DNA of 44,217 nucleotides from an uncultured Bacilli bacterium. Lineage in GTDB: Bacteria > Bacillota_I > Bacilli_A > RF39 > UBA660. The DNA lies in NCBI GenBank assembly GCA_944350285.1, contig CALVOL010000004.1:1-44217 (forward strand), given 5' to 3'. The notes under the pieces are model-generated. The model did not search any database. It worked only from the letters and a program-made list of their open reading frames with translations, and was not told the DNA's origin. The position numbers were made by a program, and so were the translations under genes. Positions 1 to 8,345 of the stretch are shown one piece after another (the stretch's first letter is position 1; every line of letters begins with the position of its first letter).

Positions 1-523
1 AGAACAGAAGGCATTAAAAAATGGAGTGTTCTTATTACTCCGTAATTGCAACTTTTATTTTTGGAAAGTCCCTATATATGTTCAGTGAAAAAATATTTTG
101 CTTTTTATATATTTTTTCATTTAACTGAAAAAACTTTAGTTTTCGATGAGATTAATTTATTATTCCAGATATTTAATCATATTAGATTATGATACTAATG
201 ATTTTGATGGTATAAAGCAAATAATCGCTATTGATTTTTTAACCGGTTATAAATACTAAATGCTTATATTTCAATTTACAATACTCTCTTATTGAATAAA
301 AATAATTCGTTTATCTAAAAATTGGTATGTCTTTATTGCATATAATAAAATAATTAAATGACTTAAAAAATATATGTGATATAGATAGTTGTAAAAATCA
401 AGAAAAAATGTTATTTTAATAATGTCTTTAAAGGCATTAGGTTTACAAAGAGAACGAATTGTTTGAAATACAAGAAAATAAGAAAAATCAAAAAAATTTT
501 GAATATATTATAAGAGGAAAATA
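1..523. other. AT-rich stretch without a convincing gene
   Basis: No open frame with a start and ribosome binding site is seen. One frame is open from the window edge to a TAA at 43-45 and could be the last codons of an upstream gene. A small GGAGT/ACTCC hairpin lies at about 23-41, but no T-run follows it. The rest is very AT-rich and probably holds the promoter of the gene at 524, which I cannot place with confidence. Confidence 0.5.
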
Positions 524-1219
524 ATGAAGAAAAAAATTAGATTTGTTGAAGTGATGCTAATTATTTTAGTATTATTAGTTGCTATGGTAGCAGTTTATTT
601 GTGCTTTGATTCTTTTCATAACCATTCTTTTCATGAGGAGAATTTTGAACAAGATAATGTTTATAATGATATGGGTACTGAAGTAGAAAATATTCCAGAT
701 GAAACTCAAGAGGATGTTATTTCTATTACACCACAGTTATGCTATGGTCATGAACCTAATTTAGAGTATTTAACTGAGGCTGCTGATCTTATTGTTTCTG
801 GAATTGTTGATACATCTTCTTTTAATTATAACGTCCAAAATACATTTATATATACGAATATGAATATTCAGGTAACTAAAGTTTTAAAAAATAATACCGA
901 AAGTACTCTATCAGGTTCTTTAAATGTTCAAATTATGGGTGGAAAGTTAAGTGCTAAAGATTATATTAGTTCTTTAGATGATAGTTACAAATCCAATTAT
1001 TCTTTGAGTGAAGAGGAATTAGAGAAATATAGCTTTTCTTTAGATACTTCTAATGGAAAATTAAATCTTCAAGAGGAAAATGTTGAGTATCTTTTCTTTT
1101 TAAATAATATGGAGGGTAGTTGGGGTCCAAATTCTAATCATTATGGTATTCGAAAGATAGATGGTAATAAAGTATATGATTATGAAACTGATACCTATAT
1201 TGAAACAGATTTGTTATAA
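524..1219 (+). CDS. membrane-anchored or exported hypothetical protein, 231 aa
   Basis: I do not recognise a named family. The protein begins with a short basic stretch and one hydrophobic segment (about residues 7-27), which fits a signal anchor with the rest outside the cell. It has no clear lipobox. After an acidic linker (about 35-65), the block from about residue 85 (ADLIVSGIVD, then alternating beta-like stretches and KVLKNN) resembles the 'ADxIVxGxV ... VxxVLKG' domain common in exported Firmicute proteins. That domain has no known activity. The start follows AGAGGAAAA with good spacing. The gene stands alone ahead of the next one, separated by about 90 bp. Confidence 0.7.
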   Translation: MKKKIRFVEVMLIILVLLVAMVAVYLCFDSFHNHSFHEENFEQDNVYNDMGTEVENIPDETQEDVISITPQLCYGHEPNLEYLTEAADLIVSGIVDTSSFNYNVQNTFIYTNMNIQVTKVLKNNTESTLSGSLNVQIMGGKLSAKDYISSLDDSYKSNYSLSEEELEKYSFSLDTSNGKLNLQEENVEYLFFLNNMEGSWGPNSNHYGIRKIDGNKVYDYETDTYIETDLL

Positions 1220-1307
1220 ATTTATGAAATAACTGAAATTGTTTTATTTTCTTGTTGAGTTTTATTTATTTATTCAGTAGAATAGGGTTATGAAGGGTGG
1301 TTATTCT

Positions 1308-2258
1308 ATGGATAAAATTAATCGATTAAGTCGAGAGATAAGGCAATTAGAAAAAAGAAAAAAAGAATTAGAAGAGTTATTGAAGCATTCAGAAAAACAG
1401 CAGGAAGTAGATAGGAAAGAAATTGCTAAAGCTTATGAAGATTTTTATAATAATAAGACAAATACTGAGTTTGTTTTGTATGATAGGTATCCTAGTATAG
1501 AGGCTTTGGAGTTATATTTGCAGTATATTTCTGATCGACTTCCGTTATATGGTTTTGGAAAATTAAATGTGAAAGAACTTGCAGAAATTGTGAAGCATAT
1601 TTATCAATTTAAAACAGGAAAAGAATTTGATATTGTAACTGTTGGAACTGTAGAGTCTCATGGCATGCCTGTTTATGGAGGACAAACTTTTTCTATGAAA
1701 CCGCATTTACATTTTATCGTTGGTAATGATAAAACATTAGAACCTTTTAGAGAGTATCAAGGTTTGTTTGTAAATTCTGATAAATTATATACAACTATTG
1801 ATTTATGTGCCAAAGGAAAAGATTTAGTAAATATTGAGGTGAATCAAGACCATCGTACACCTTTAGGTATAGAATGTCTTACAGGAAGTCTGTGGGATGA
1901 AAAAGGTACGATTAATTATTCCGATGATTGTGGATCTTATTATGAGACGTTTGATGCTAGTTTGTATAAACAGATTTTTTTGAGTCATATTAGTTCTAAC
2001 TGGGGCTTTTATAGTAAGCAAAAAGGCATTAAAGATGTTATGAGTTTTCCATTGCATCCATATGACAGCGATATTGCTAAGATTTTAATCAGTATTGTTA
2101 TTTATAAAAGAAATAATCAAATTAAGAATTTAACCGAGGAAGATTATAACCATATTTTTGATGTGTTATATAAAGAAAAAGTAGATATTATTGGTGCTAG
2201 TGAAAGAGATATTCCACGAACATTAACTTATGTGCCTAATAAGAAGAGTGGCAGGTAA
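1308..2258 (+). CDS. hypothetical protein with N-terminal coiled coil, 316 aa
   Basis: Not recognised. The first 40 or so residues are a highly charged helix rich in Lys and Glu, likely a coiled coil. The remainder looks like a soluble globular domain, with no membrane segment or signal peptide. Two in-frame ATGs exist at 1290 and 1308. The second is preferred because AAGGGTGG (1293-1300) sits 7 bp ahead of it. It is followed after 14 bp by the pyrophosphohydrolase gene and may be cotranscribed with it and rsgA. The histidine-rich stretch PHLHF near residue 143 is notable but proves no activity. Confidence 0.65.
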   Translation: MDKINRLSREIRQLEKRKKELEELLKHSEKQQEVDRKEIAKAYEDFYNNKTNTEFVLYDRYPSIEALELYLQYISDRLPLYGFGKLNVKELAEIVKHIYQFKTGKEFDIVTVGTVESHGMPVYGGQTFSMKPHLHFIVGNDKTLEPFREYQGLFVNSDKLYTTIDLCAKGKDLVNIEVNQDHRTPLGIECLTGSLWDEKGTINYSDDCGSYYETFDASLYKQIFLSHISSNWGFYSKQKGIKDVMSFPLHPYDSDIAKILISIVIYKRNNQIKNLTEEDYNHIFDVLYKEKVDIIGASERDIPRTLTYVPNKKSGR

Positions 2259-2272
2259 TATAGGGTACTATT

Positions 2273-2602
2273 ATGGAACAAGTTTATGATAAGTTAGTTC
2301 GGGATAAAATTCCAGAGATTATAGAGGCAAATGGAGAAAAGCCAGTTACTCGTGTTTTAGATGATGCAGAATATTGGGAATATTTACTTAAGAAAGATCA
2401 AGAAGAGCTAGAGGAAGTAAGAGAAGCTACCTCAATATTAGAAAGAAAAAAAGAATTGGCTGATAAACTAGAATTGATTCGCGCTATGGCTATTTATAAT
2501 GGCTTTTCTTTAGAGGATATCCTAGAGGAGGCTAATCAAAAAGAACAAAAAAATGGTGGATTTTCTAAAAGAATTTTGTTAGAAAAAGTAATTGAAAAAT
2601 AA
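2273..2602 (+). CDS. MazG-like all-alpha nucleotide pyrophosphohydrolase (PRA-PH-like)
   Basis: The small protein (109 aa) opens with YDKLVRDKIPEII, the hallmark of the phosphoribosyl-ATP pyrophosphohydrolase-like group within the MazG/all-alpha NTP-PPase superfamily. Acidic helices follow (EELEEVREA, then KKELADKLELIRA) that would supply the metal-binding Glu/Asp residues. Members hydrolyse nucleoside triphosphates to monophosphate and pyrophosphate and are thought to clean up non-canonical nucleotides. The substrate here is not known. No histidine-biosynthesis genes are nearby, so a role in that pathway is unlikely. It lies 6 bp upstream of rsgA, which suggests a shared transcript. Confidence 0.85.
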   Translation: MEQVYDKLVRDKIPEIIEANGEKPVTRVLDDAEYWEYLLKKDQEELEEVREATSILERKKELADKLELIRAMAIYNGFSLEDILEEANQKEQKNGGFSKRILLEKVIEK

Positions 2603-2608
2603 TTTGGG

Positions 2609-3697
2609 ATGGTGAGGAATATTACACATTATAAATCTTATGATAGTTTTAAAACTAAGAAAAGTATAGAGCAAAAGCAAAGAGCTAAAGATAGAACACT
2701 TTATAAAAGTAAACATTTAAAAGATGATTTTATTATTCCAGAAGCATCTTTGTTTGGCGTTGTAATAGAAGTTAGGTATAATGATTGTTATGTAATGTAT
2801 CAAGACAAAGTTGTTTTAGCATGTCTTTCTAAAGAAATAAATGGTGTATGTAATCAAATTTTGTTTCCTGGAGATAAAGTTGTTTTGCTATTTCAATCTG
2901 GAAAGTATTATATTAAGAACTTGGTAAGGAGAACTTCTTTACTTTCTAGGACTAAAAAGGATAGTACTAAATTAGATGATTTAGGAACAACAAAACATAT
3001 CGCTGCTAATATTGATTTAGCTGTAATAGTGGTCGCGGCGAAAGAGCCTCCTATGCATTCTAAATTTATTGATAGGTATTTGCTTGTTTTACAAAATAGT
3101 AATATTCCTGTTCTTTTATGTTTTAATAAGTGTGATATGAAGACTCTAGAAGATGAAAAAGTCTTAGATATTTATCGAAAAATTGGAATTGCTGTGGTTG
3201 AAACTTCTACTGTACAAAATATTGGTATAGATGAGTTAAAGCGTTATTTGTATCATAAACAAGCTATTTTTGTTGGGAATAGTGGAGTAGGCAAATCTTC
3301 TTTAACGAATGCAATTATGAATACTGAGGAAACTAAAACAAGTCATGTTAGCGAAAAAAGTAAAAGAGGAAGACATACTACAACGACATCGAAGTATTAT
3401 GTGTGGAATGATAGTTCGTCTATTATTGATACTCCTGGTATTCGTAGTTTAGATGTTACTTCTTTTGAACCTATTGAAATTCAAAATTATTTTTCTGAAT
3501 TTCAAGGTTATCGTTGTAAATATAATGATTGTTGTCATTACAATGAACCTTATGAAAGCTGTGATGTGAAACAAGCAGTTGTAAATGGGCTAATCAGTAT
3601 GGAACGATTTGAAAGTTATGTAAAAATCATGGGAGACGTATTAGATGATAATAATTTTGATTTGATTATTCAAGATTTGCAATCTAGAAAACAATAG
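2609..3697 (+). CDS. rsgA: ribosome small-subunit-dependent GTPase A
   Basis: RsgA (YjeQ/YloQ) is a circularly permuted GTPase that helps late maturation of the 30S subunit. The permuted motif order is visible: an N-terminal OB-fold region (about 45-105), then G4 NKCD (173-176), G1 GNSGVGKSS (223-231), the switch RGRHTTT (253-259) and G3 DTPG (274-277). The C-terminal zinc knuckle starts at about 302 with C-x4-C-x-H. Its last spacer is two residues longer than in the usual form (H-x7-C). The extra basic N-terminus (about 40 residues) is longer than in many homologues. The ATG at 2609 has only a weak GGG upstream, so the exact start is uncertain. Confidence 0.95.
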   Translation: MVRNITHYKSYDSFKTKKSIEQKQRAKDRTLYKSKHLKDDFIIPEASLFGVVIEVRYNDCYVMYQDKVVLACLSKEINGVCNQILFPGDKVVLLFQSGKYYIKNLVRRTSLLSRTKKDSTKLDDLGTTKHIAANIDLAVIVVAAKEPPMHSKFIDRYLLVLQNSNIPVLLCFNKCDMKTLEDEKVLDIYRKIGIAVVETSTVQNIGIDELKRYLYHKQAIFVGNSGVGKSSLTNAIMNTEETKTSHVSEKSKRGRHTTTTSKYYVWNDSSSIIDTPGIRSLDVTSFEPIEIQNYFSEFQGYRCKYNDCCHYNEPYESCDVKQAVVNGLISMERFESYVKIMGDVLDDNNFDLIIQDLQSRKQ

Positions 3698-3736
3698 AGA
3701 TTTTTTATTAATAATGATAAAAGATCTTTTTTGTTG
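3698..3736 (+). terminator. probable intrinsic terminator after rsgA
   Basis: A hairpin of AGATTTTTTAT with ATAAAAGATCT (one G-T pair) is followed by a run of T. It closes the 1308-3697 gene group. Confidence 0.6.
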
Positions 3737-3797
3737 GTTGTTTTATAAAATACTGTTATACTATTTTTAGAGAAAAAATGTAAGGAGATGTTTTTAT

Positions 3798-4334
3798 ATG
3801 GATTATATTTCTGTTCAATTCGAAAAAGAAATGGATTCTGCTTTTCATTTTGTTTCAAGTTGTTTAGAAGAAAGTGGTCATAATACTAAGCCAGTGTTAT
3901 TTCATTCTTTTAAAGTAGCAATGTCTTTGTATTCTTCTGGTTATTCTCGAGATATTGTTATAGCCTCTATTTTACATGATTTGCTTGAAGATACGAGTGT
4001 TACGTATGATGATTTGGTTATGCAGTATGGTACCCCTGTTGCAGATATTGTAAAAGCTGTCACTTTTGAGTCTAAAATTAACGATAAGTTAGAACAGGCA
4101 AAAGATATGTTTCAAAACTGTTTGATATTTGGTTATGAGGCTCTTATTGTTAAGTGTGCTGATTTGTTAGATAATATTCATTATGTTTCATGTGTTGCCG
4201 ATAAAAAAGAGAGAACAAAACTTCTTTCAAAATATGAATTGTTTTTAAATATGGCAGAAGATGCTTTAAAACATGAAACAATTTATCATAAATTAAAAGA
4301 ACTTTATTTTACATATAAGCAAAATGCACAATAG
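3798..4334 (+). CDS. HD-domain hydrolase of the RelA/SpoT hydrolase (MESH1-like) type
   Basis: The 178-aa protein matches the metal-dependent HD domain found in the hydrolase half of Rel/SpoT and in small alarmone hydrolases. It has H36, the pair H60-D61 in LHDLLEDT, the following E64-D65, and D122/N126 in CADLLDN. There is no synthetase, TGS or ACT domain, so this is a stand-alone hydrolase. By family it may cleave (p)ppGpp or a related nucleotide, but I cannot tell the substrate from sequence. The start follows TAAGGAGATG with ideal spacing. The Nudix gene follows 15 bp later, so the two probably form a small nucleotide-hydrolase operon. Confidence 0.8.
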   Translation: MDYISVQFEKEMDSAFHFVSSCLEESGHNTKPVLFHSFKVAMSLYSSGYSRDIVIASILHDLLEDTSVTYDDLVMQYGTPVADIVKAVTFESKINDKLEQAKDMFQNCLIFGYEALIVKCADLLDNIHYVSCVADKKERTKLLSKYELFLNMAEDALKHETIYHKLKELYFTYKQNAQ

Positions 4335-4349
4335 ATTGGAGTAGTATTT

Positions 4350-4763
4350 ATGAATAAACGTGTAAGTTCTAGAGCAATTATTTTTGATCATGATGAAGTG
4401 TATTTGATGTTTCGAAGAAAAGTTTGTGATGATGGTTCTATTAGTGAATATTATGTGGTTCCTGGTGGAGGAGTTCAAGAAGGAGAAAGTTTAGAAGAAA
4501 ATTTACAGAGAGAACTTCAAGAAGAGTTATCAGTAAATGTTTCAGTTGTTAAGTATCTCGGTATAGATGAAGGAAGTAATACTGTTGCTCATTTTTTTCT
4601 TTGTAAAATAGTATCAGGAATTCCTGAGTTAGGTGGGGAAGAATTAGATAAATGTTGTGAAAATAACTTTTATGAAATTCGAAAAGTTAAAGTTCATGAT
4701 TTAGATAGTATAGATGTTCTAGCTAAAGATATCATTAAACAAGCCTATAATATGTATTCATAG
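4350..4763 (+). CDS. Nudix hydrolase
   Basis: The Nudix box GX5EX7REUXEE is complete (GGVQEGESLEENLQRELQEE); only the terminal Gly of the consensus is replaced (by Leu). The fold therefore should bind Mg and hydrolyse a nucleoside diphosphate linked to another moiety. The 137-aa length is typical of a single-domain enzyme. Substrate cannot be assigned. The ribosome binding site TTGGAG sits 8-10 bp upstream of the ATG. It is the last gene before a strong terminator. Confidence 0.88.
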   Translation: MNKRVSSRAIIFDHDEVYLMFRRKVCDDGSISEYYVVPGGGVQEGESLEENLQRELQEELSVNVSVVKYLGIDEGSNTVAHFFLCKIVSGIPELGGEELDKCCENNFYEIRKVKVHDLDSIDVLAKDIIKQAYNMYS

Positions 4764-4850
4764 TTGTTTTTTTTGTTTTGAGTATATAAATTTGTTATTT
4801 TAATGAAGAATTTGGTATTAATATTACTGAAGAAGATGTTTTTATGTGTC

Positions 4851-4890
4851 GAAGATGTGATGGAGATATGTAAAATATCTTCTTTTTTTT
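4851..4890 (+). terminator. intrinsic terminator after the HD/Nudix genes
   Basis: GAAGATGT (4851-4858) pairs with ATATCTTC (4875-4882, one G-T) and is followed by eight T (4883-4890). It isolates the next promoter. Confidence 0.8.
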
Positions 4891-4899
4891 AAAATGTTC

Positions 4900-4930
4900 T
4901 TGACCGTGTGTTACTCCCGAGGTGTATAGT
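4900..4930 (+). promoter_or_regulatory. MerR-type promoter (site A), 19-bp spacer
   Basis: TTGACC (4900-4905) and TATAGT (4925-4930) are separated by 19 bp, the over-long spacer typical of promoters activated by MerR-family proteins. A near-palindrome GTGT-T-ACTC lies inside the spacer. Near-copies occur at 14961 and 19305. Binding by the MerR protein at 18869-19279 is inferred. Confidence 0.75.
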
Positions 4931-4961
4931 GTACTTGTAAAGAGAAAGGAAGGATTGATTT

Positions 4962-5855
4962 ATGGAGTATGTAACATTAAATAATGGTGTTAAGATGCCT
5001 ATTTTAGGATTTGGTGTATATCAAATTCCAAAAGAAGACACGAAAAGGTGTGTGTTAGATGCATTAAGTGTTGGATATCGTGCAATTGATACAGCACAAA
5101 GTTATTTTAATGAAAGAGAAGTTGGAGAAGCAATTAAAGAAAGTGGTATTCCAAGAGAAGAGATTTTTATTACATCTAAAGTATGGATTGATAATTATGG
5201 ATATGATAAATGTAAGGCTTCTGTTTTGGAATCTTTAGAAAAATTAGGAGTAGATTATATTGATTTAATGCTTTTACATCAACCTTTTAGTGATTATTAT
5301 GGAGCATATCGTGCATTGGAAGACTTATATGAAGAAGGAAAAATTCGAGCAATTGGTGTTAGTAATTTTTATCCAGACCGATTAGCTGATATGTGTTTGT
5401 TTGAACGAAAGGTTGTGCCTGCTGTTAATCAAGTTGAAACAAATCCTATGAACCAGCAATTAAAGGCTCAAGAAGTTATGGATAAGTACGGTGTACGAAT
5501 TGAGGCTTGGGCGCCATTTGGTGAAGGTAAAAATGGAATGTTTGAAAATGAAACATTAAAGAAAATTGGTGAAAAATATCATAAGAGTGTTGCTCAAGTT
5601 ATTCTTAGATGGCTTATCCAAAGAGGAGTTATTATTGCTTGTAAATCTACACATAAAGATAGAATGGAAGAAAATTTTGATATCTTTGATTTTGAATTAA
5701 CAAAGGAAGACATGGAGACAATTAAAAAGTTAGATTCTGAAGACAGCTTATTCTTTAATCATCAAGATCCAACTATGGTAGAATGGTTTGATAAGATGGT
5801 TGTTGAAAGAAGAAAGAATGATGATTGTCGTAAGGAAAAGAAGAATTGGGAGTAA
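4962..5855 (+). CDS. aldo/keto reductase
   Basis: A 297-aa NAD(P)H-dependent aldo/keto reductase of the AKR5-like bacterial type (2,5-diketogluconate or methylglyoxal reductase-like). The catalytic tetrad is present as D43 (AIDTAQSY), Y48, K73 (TSKVW) and H106 (LLHQP). The family motif GVSNF and the cofactor block ACKSTHKDRMEEN are also seen. It reduces aldehydes or ketones to alcohols; the physiological substrate is unknown. It is the first gene behind MerR-type promoter site A and is followed 3 bp later by a flavodoxin. AKR genes are frequent targets of NmlR/AdhR-type MerR regulators, which fits a role in carbonyl detoxification or redox balance. Confidence 0.93.
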   Translation: MEYVTLNNGVKMPILGFGVYQIPKEDTKRCVLDALSVGYRAIDTAQSYFNEREVGEAIKESGIPREEIFITSKVWIDNYGYDKCKASVLESLEKLGVDYIDLMLLHQPFSDYYGAYRALEDLYEEGKIRAIGVSNFYPDRLADMCLFERKVVPAVNQVETNPMNQQLKAQEVMDKYGVRIEAWAPFGEGKNGMFENETLKKIGEKYHKSVAQVILRWLIQRGVIIACKSTHKDRMEENFDIFDFELTKEDMETIKKLDSEDSLFFNHQDPTMVEWFDKMVVERRKNDDCRKEKKNWE

Positions 5856-5858
5856 TAT

Positions 5859-6536
5859 ATGAATAAAAAGATTGTTATAGGAATTATTGTTGTTTTAGTT
5901 TTATGTGCTATTGGAGGATTAATTCTCTATTTTACAAGTAGAGATACATTAGATAGTAATACTAATACAGATAATTCTGTGAATGAAAGTGTACCAACAC
6001 CTCCAGAAAATACAGGGTCAAATAATACTGATAATAATGATAATCCTGCTACTTCTGGTAGAACATTAATTGTTTATTTTTCTGCTCAAGGACATACAGA
6101 AGAGGTTGCTAATCAAATGGCAGAAAATTTAAACGCTGATATTTTTGAGATTGAACCGGTTGATGCTTATACTAGTGCCGATTTGAATTATACTGATGAT
6201 AGTTCTAGAGTAAGTCGTGAACATGCAGATGAGTCTTTAAGAGATGTCGAACTCGTAAGTACTACAGTTCCTAATTGGGAAGAGTATGATACGGTATTAA
6301 TTGGTTATCCGATTTGGTGGGGAGTTGCAGCTTGGCCAGTGGATACATTTGTAGATAATAATGACTTTACTGGAAAAACAGTTATTCCATTCTGTACTTC
6401 TGCTTCTTCTTCACTTGGACAAAGTGGCGAGTTGCTAGCAGAAGAGGCTGGTACAGGAAACTGGTTAGAAGGACATCGTTTTAGTTCTAATTCTTCTGAG
6501 GCTGATATTCTAGAATTTACTGATAGTTTAAGTTAA
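5859..6536 (+). CDS. membrane-anchored flavodoxin-domain protein
   Basis: Residues 1-28 contain a hydrophobic anchor (VIGIIVVLVLCAIGGLILYF). A 40-residue Asn/Ser/Thr/Pro-rich linker follows, then a flavodoxin fold from about residue 68: the FMN phosphate loop YFSAQGHTEEVA, the WWG block in IGYPIWWGVAAWP, and FCTSASSS near the isoalloxazine site. By topology the FMN domain should lie outside the membrane. The Cys in the anchor is not in a canonical lipobox (LVLC). It is cotranscribed with the aldo/keto reductase and followed by a terminator. It probably carries electrons at the cell surface or reduces a small molecule there; partner unknown. Confidence 0.85.
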   Translation: MNKKIVIGIIVVLVLCAIGGLILYFTSRDTLDSNTNTDNSVNESVPTPPENTGSNNTDNNDNPATSGRTLIVYFSAQGHTEEVANQMAENLNADIFEIEPVDAYTSADLNYTDDSSRVSREHADESLRDVELVSTTVPNWEEYDTVLIGYPIWWGVAAWPVDTFVDNNDFTGKTVIPFCTSASSSLGQSGELLAEEAGTGNWLEGHRFSSNSSEADILEFTDSLS

Positions 6537-6541
6537 TTTCT

Positions 6542-6570
6542 AAACGGAAGAATATTTTTCTTCTGTTTTT
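6542..6570 (+). terminator. intrinsic terminator after the flavodoxin gene
   Basis: AAACGGAAGAA (6542-6552) pairs with TTCTTCTGTTT (6558-6568, one G-T) around a 5-nt loop and runs into T. Confidence 0.8.
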
Positions 6571-6614
6571 CTTTGCTGTGCTATAATAGATGTAATTTAT
6601 AAGGCGGTGATGTG

Positions 6615-7949
6615 ATGAAGCAATCCTCTTTATTTGAAAATGAGAATATTCCTTTGGCTAGTCGTATTCGACCTAGAACATTAGAAGAGTTTGTAGGGCA
6701 ATCTCATTTACTTGGTGAAGGAAAAATTTTAAAAAAATTGATATTGCAAGATCAAATTCCTTCTATGATTTTTTGGGGACCTCCTGGAGTTGGTAAAACA
6801 ACTCTTGCAACGATTATTGCAAGACAAACTAATGCTAATTTTATTAATTTTAGTGCTGTGACAAGTGGAATTAAGGAAATTAGAAATGTTATGGAACAAG
6901 CAGAGGAAAGTAGACTTGCGGGAACTAAGACTATTTTGTTTGTTGATGAAATTCATAGATTTAATAAAGCTCAGCAAGATGCCTTTTTACCATTTGTAGA
7001 AAAAGGAAGTATTATTTTGATTGGGGCAACGACAGAAAATCCATCTTTTGAAATTAATTCGGCGTTACTTTCACGATGTAAGGTTTTTGTGCTTCAAGCT
7101 CTTTCTGTAGAAGACATTTGTGTTCTTTTAAATCGTGCTATAAAAGATGAACGCGGGTTTGGTAGACAAAATGTTTTTATAGATACTTCTCTTATTCGGG
7201 CAATCGCAGTATATGCAAATGGGGATGCTCGTTGTGCTTTAAATATGCTTGAAATGATTGTTTTAAATAGTGAAGAAAAAGATGGTAGTATTCTTGTAAC
7301 GGAACAAATTGTGAAACAATGTTTAAATAAAAAGTCTTTGATGTATGATAAAAGTGGGGAAGAACATTATAACTTGATTTCCGCTTTACATAAATCAATG
7401 CGTAATAGTGATGTTCAAGCTTCTATTTATTGGCTTGTACGGATGCTTGAAGGAGGAGAAGACCCATTATATATTGCACGTAGGCTTATTCGCTTTGCTA
7501 GTGAGGATATTGGTCTTGCTGATCCATCTGCTTTAACGCTTGCAGTTTCTTGTTATCAAGCTTGTCATTTTATTGGAATGCCTGAGTGTAATGTTAATCT
7601 TACTGAGTTGGTTACGTATTTAGCTGTGGCTCCTAAATCGAATGCACTTTATGTTGCGTATGAGGCTGCACGTAAGGATGCAACGGAGCAAATTGCGGAA
7701 CCTGTATCTCTTCATTTAAGAAATGCACCTACTAAGTTAATGAAAGAACTTCATTATGGAGAAGGATATCAATATGCACATGATACGAAAGAGAAGATTA
7801 CAACAATGTCTTGTTTACCAGAGACTTTAGCTAATCGTGTTTATTATATCCCGACTGTTCAAGGAAAAGAATTAAGGGTAAAAGAACGGTTAGAAAAGAT
7901 TGAAAATTGGAAGAAAACACATAAAAAAAGTGAAGAAAAGCATCACTAA
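6615..7949 (+). CDS. rarA: replication-associated recombination protein A (RarA/MgsA)
   Basis: AAA+ ATPase of the clamp-loader-like RarA/WRNIP1 family, which acts at stalled replication forks. Features: entry motif PLASRIRPRTLEEFVGQ, Walker A GPPGVGKTT (55-63), Walker B FVDEIHRF, sensor-1 GATTENPSFE, and the arginine-finger region SALLSRC. The C-terminal tetramerisation part contains EDIGLADP and the late block YLPETLANRVYY-like (here CLPETLANRVYY). At 444 aa it is full length. A GTG at 6612 is also in frame, but ATG 6615 sits better behind AAGGCGG (6601-6607). It stands alone between two terminators. Confidence 0.97.
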   Translation: MKQSSLFENENIPLASRIRPRTLEEFVGQSHLLGEGKILKKLILQDQIPSMIFWGPPGVGKTTLATIIARQTNANFINFSAVTSGIKEIRNVMEQAEESRLAGTKTILFVDEIHRFNKAQQDAFLPFVEKGSIILIGATTENPSFEINSALLSRCKVFVLQALSVEDICVLLNRAIKDERGFGRQNVFIDTSLIRAIAVYANGDARCALNMLEMIVLNSEEKDGSILVTEQIVKQCLNKKSLMYDKSGEEHYNLISALHKSMRNSDVQASIYWLVRMLEGGEDPLYIARRLIRFASEDIGLADPSALTLAVSCYQACHFIGMPECNVNLTELVTYLAVAPKSNALYVAYEAARKDATEQIAEPVSLHLRNAPTKLMKELHYGEGYQYAHDTKEKITTMSCLPETLANRVYYIPTVQGKELRVKERLEKIENWKKTHKKSEEKHH

Positions 7950-7968
7950 AATTGTTGTTGTATATAAA

Positions 7969-8001
7969 AAGAATCGATGTTTAAGTAGTCGATTCTTTTT
8001 T
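7969..8001. terminator. bidirectional terminator between rarA and the relic at 7981-8207
   Basis: A perfect 9-bp stem, AAGAATCGA (7969-7977) with TCGATTCTT (7989-7997), is flanked by A on the left and T on the right. It can end transcription from both strands. Confidence 0.85.
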
Positions 8002-8207
8002 CGTTTTTGTCATCCAATATATTACTTGTGTTTGAATTAACGTAAAGATAATGCCATAGATGACTGAGAGAATTCCAAAGGTAATAATTCCCGCTAGGAG
8101 AACAAAAATCCCAATGACTCTTAGAATAATAGCTGTGTTACGGTTAGAAAAGCATACGCTCCTGTTAATAATACATTTCCGATTAGTATTTTTAAATAAC
8201 TTTTCAT
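7981..8207 (-). pseudogene. small membrane protein gene broken by a one-base shift
   Basis: On the minus strand an ATG at 8207 behind AAGGGGAT starts a frame reading MKSYLKILIGNVLLTGAYAF, which soon stops. In the frame reached by adding one base at the TTTT near 8150 it continues through a long hydrophobic stretch (AIILRVIGIFVLLAGIITFG) and a second one (VIYGIIFTLI) to a basic tail and TAA at 7981-7983. Restored, it would be a protein of about 75 residues with two or three membrane segments. The start of the frame faintly recalls YitT-type membrane proteins, but I would not assign it. A sequencing error is equally possible. Confidence 0.55.
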
Positions 8208-8312
8208 TTTATCCCCTTCTATAGTTGTATATACTATTTTAGCAAAGATTTTTTAAAATGGTAGAAAAGTGTCAAGAAATGGTGTAAATATTTTATGTTT
8301 CTATTGTTTCTA

Positions 8313-8321
8313 TGATATACT
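8313..8321 (+). promoter_or_regulatory. extended -10 promoter for the Ppx/GppA-like gene
   Basis: TGATATACT gives a TG-extended -10 (TATACT, 8316-8321) 25 bp before the ATG. No good -35 is seen. Confidence 0.4.
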
Positions 8322-8345
8322 TTTGCTAAAGAAAGTAGGTTTTTT

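Noticed and set aside
3798-4334. Naming the HD protein a bifunctional Rel/SpoT synthetase
   Set aside because: Only the hydrolase-like HD part exists; there is no synthetase, TGS or ACT region.
4790-4869. An open stretch reading NEEFGINITEEDVF and ending at TAA, like the tail of an acyl carrier protein
   Set aside because: It has no start codon or ribosome binding site, is closed upstream by a stop, and lies in the terminator region. Too short to call even a relic.
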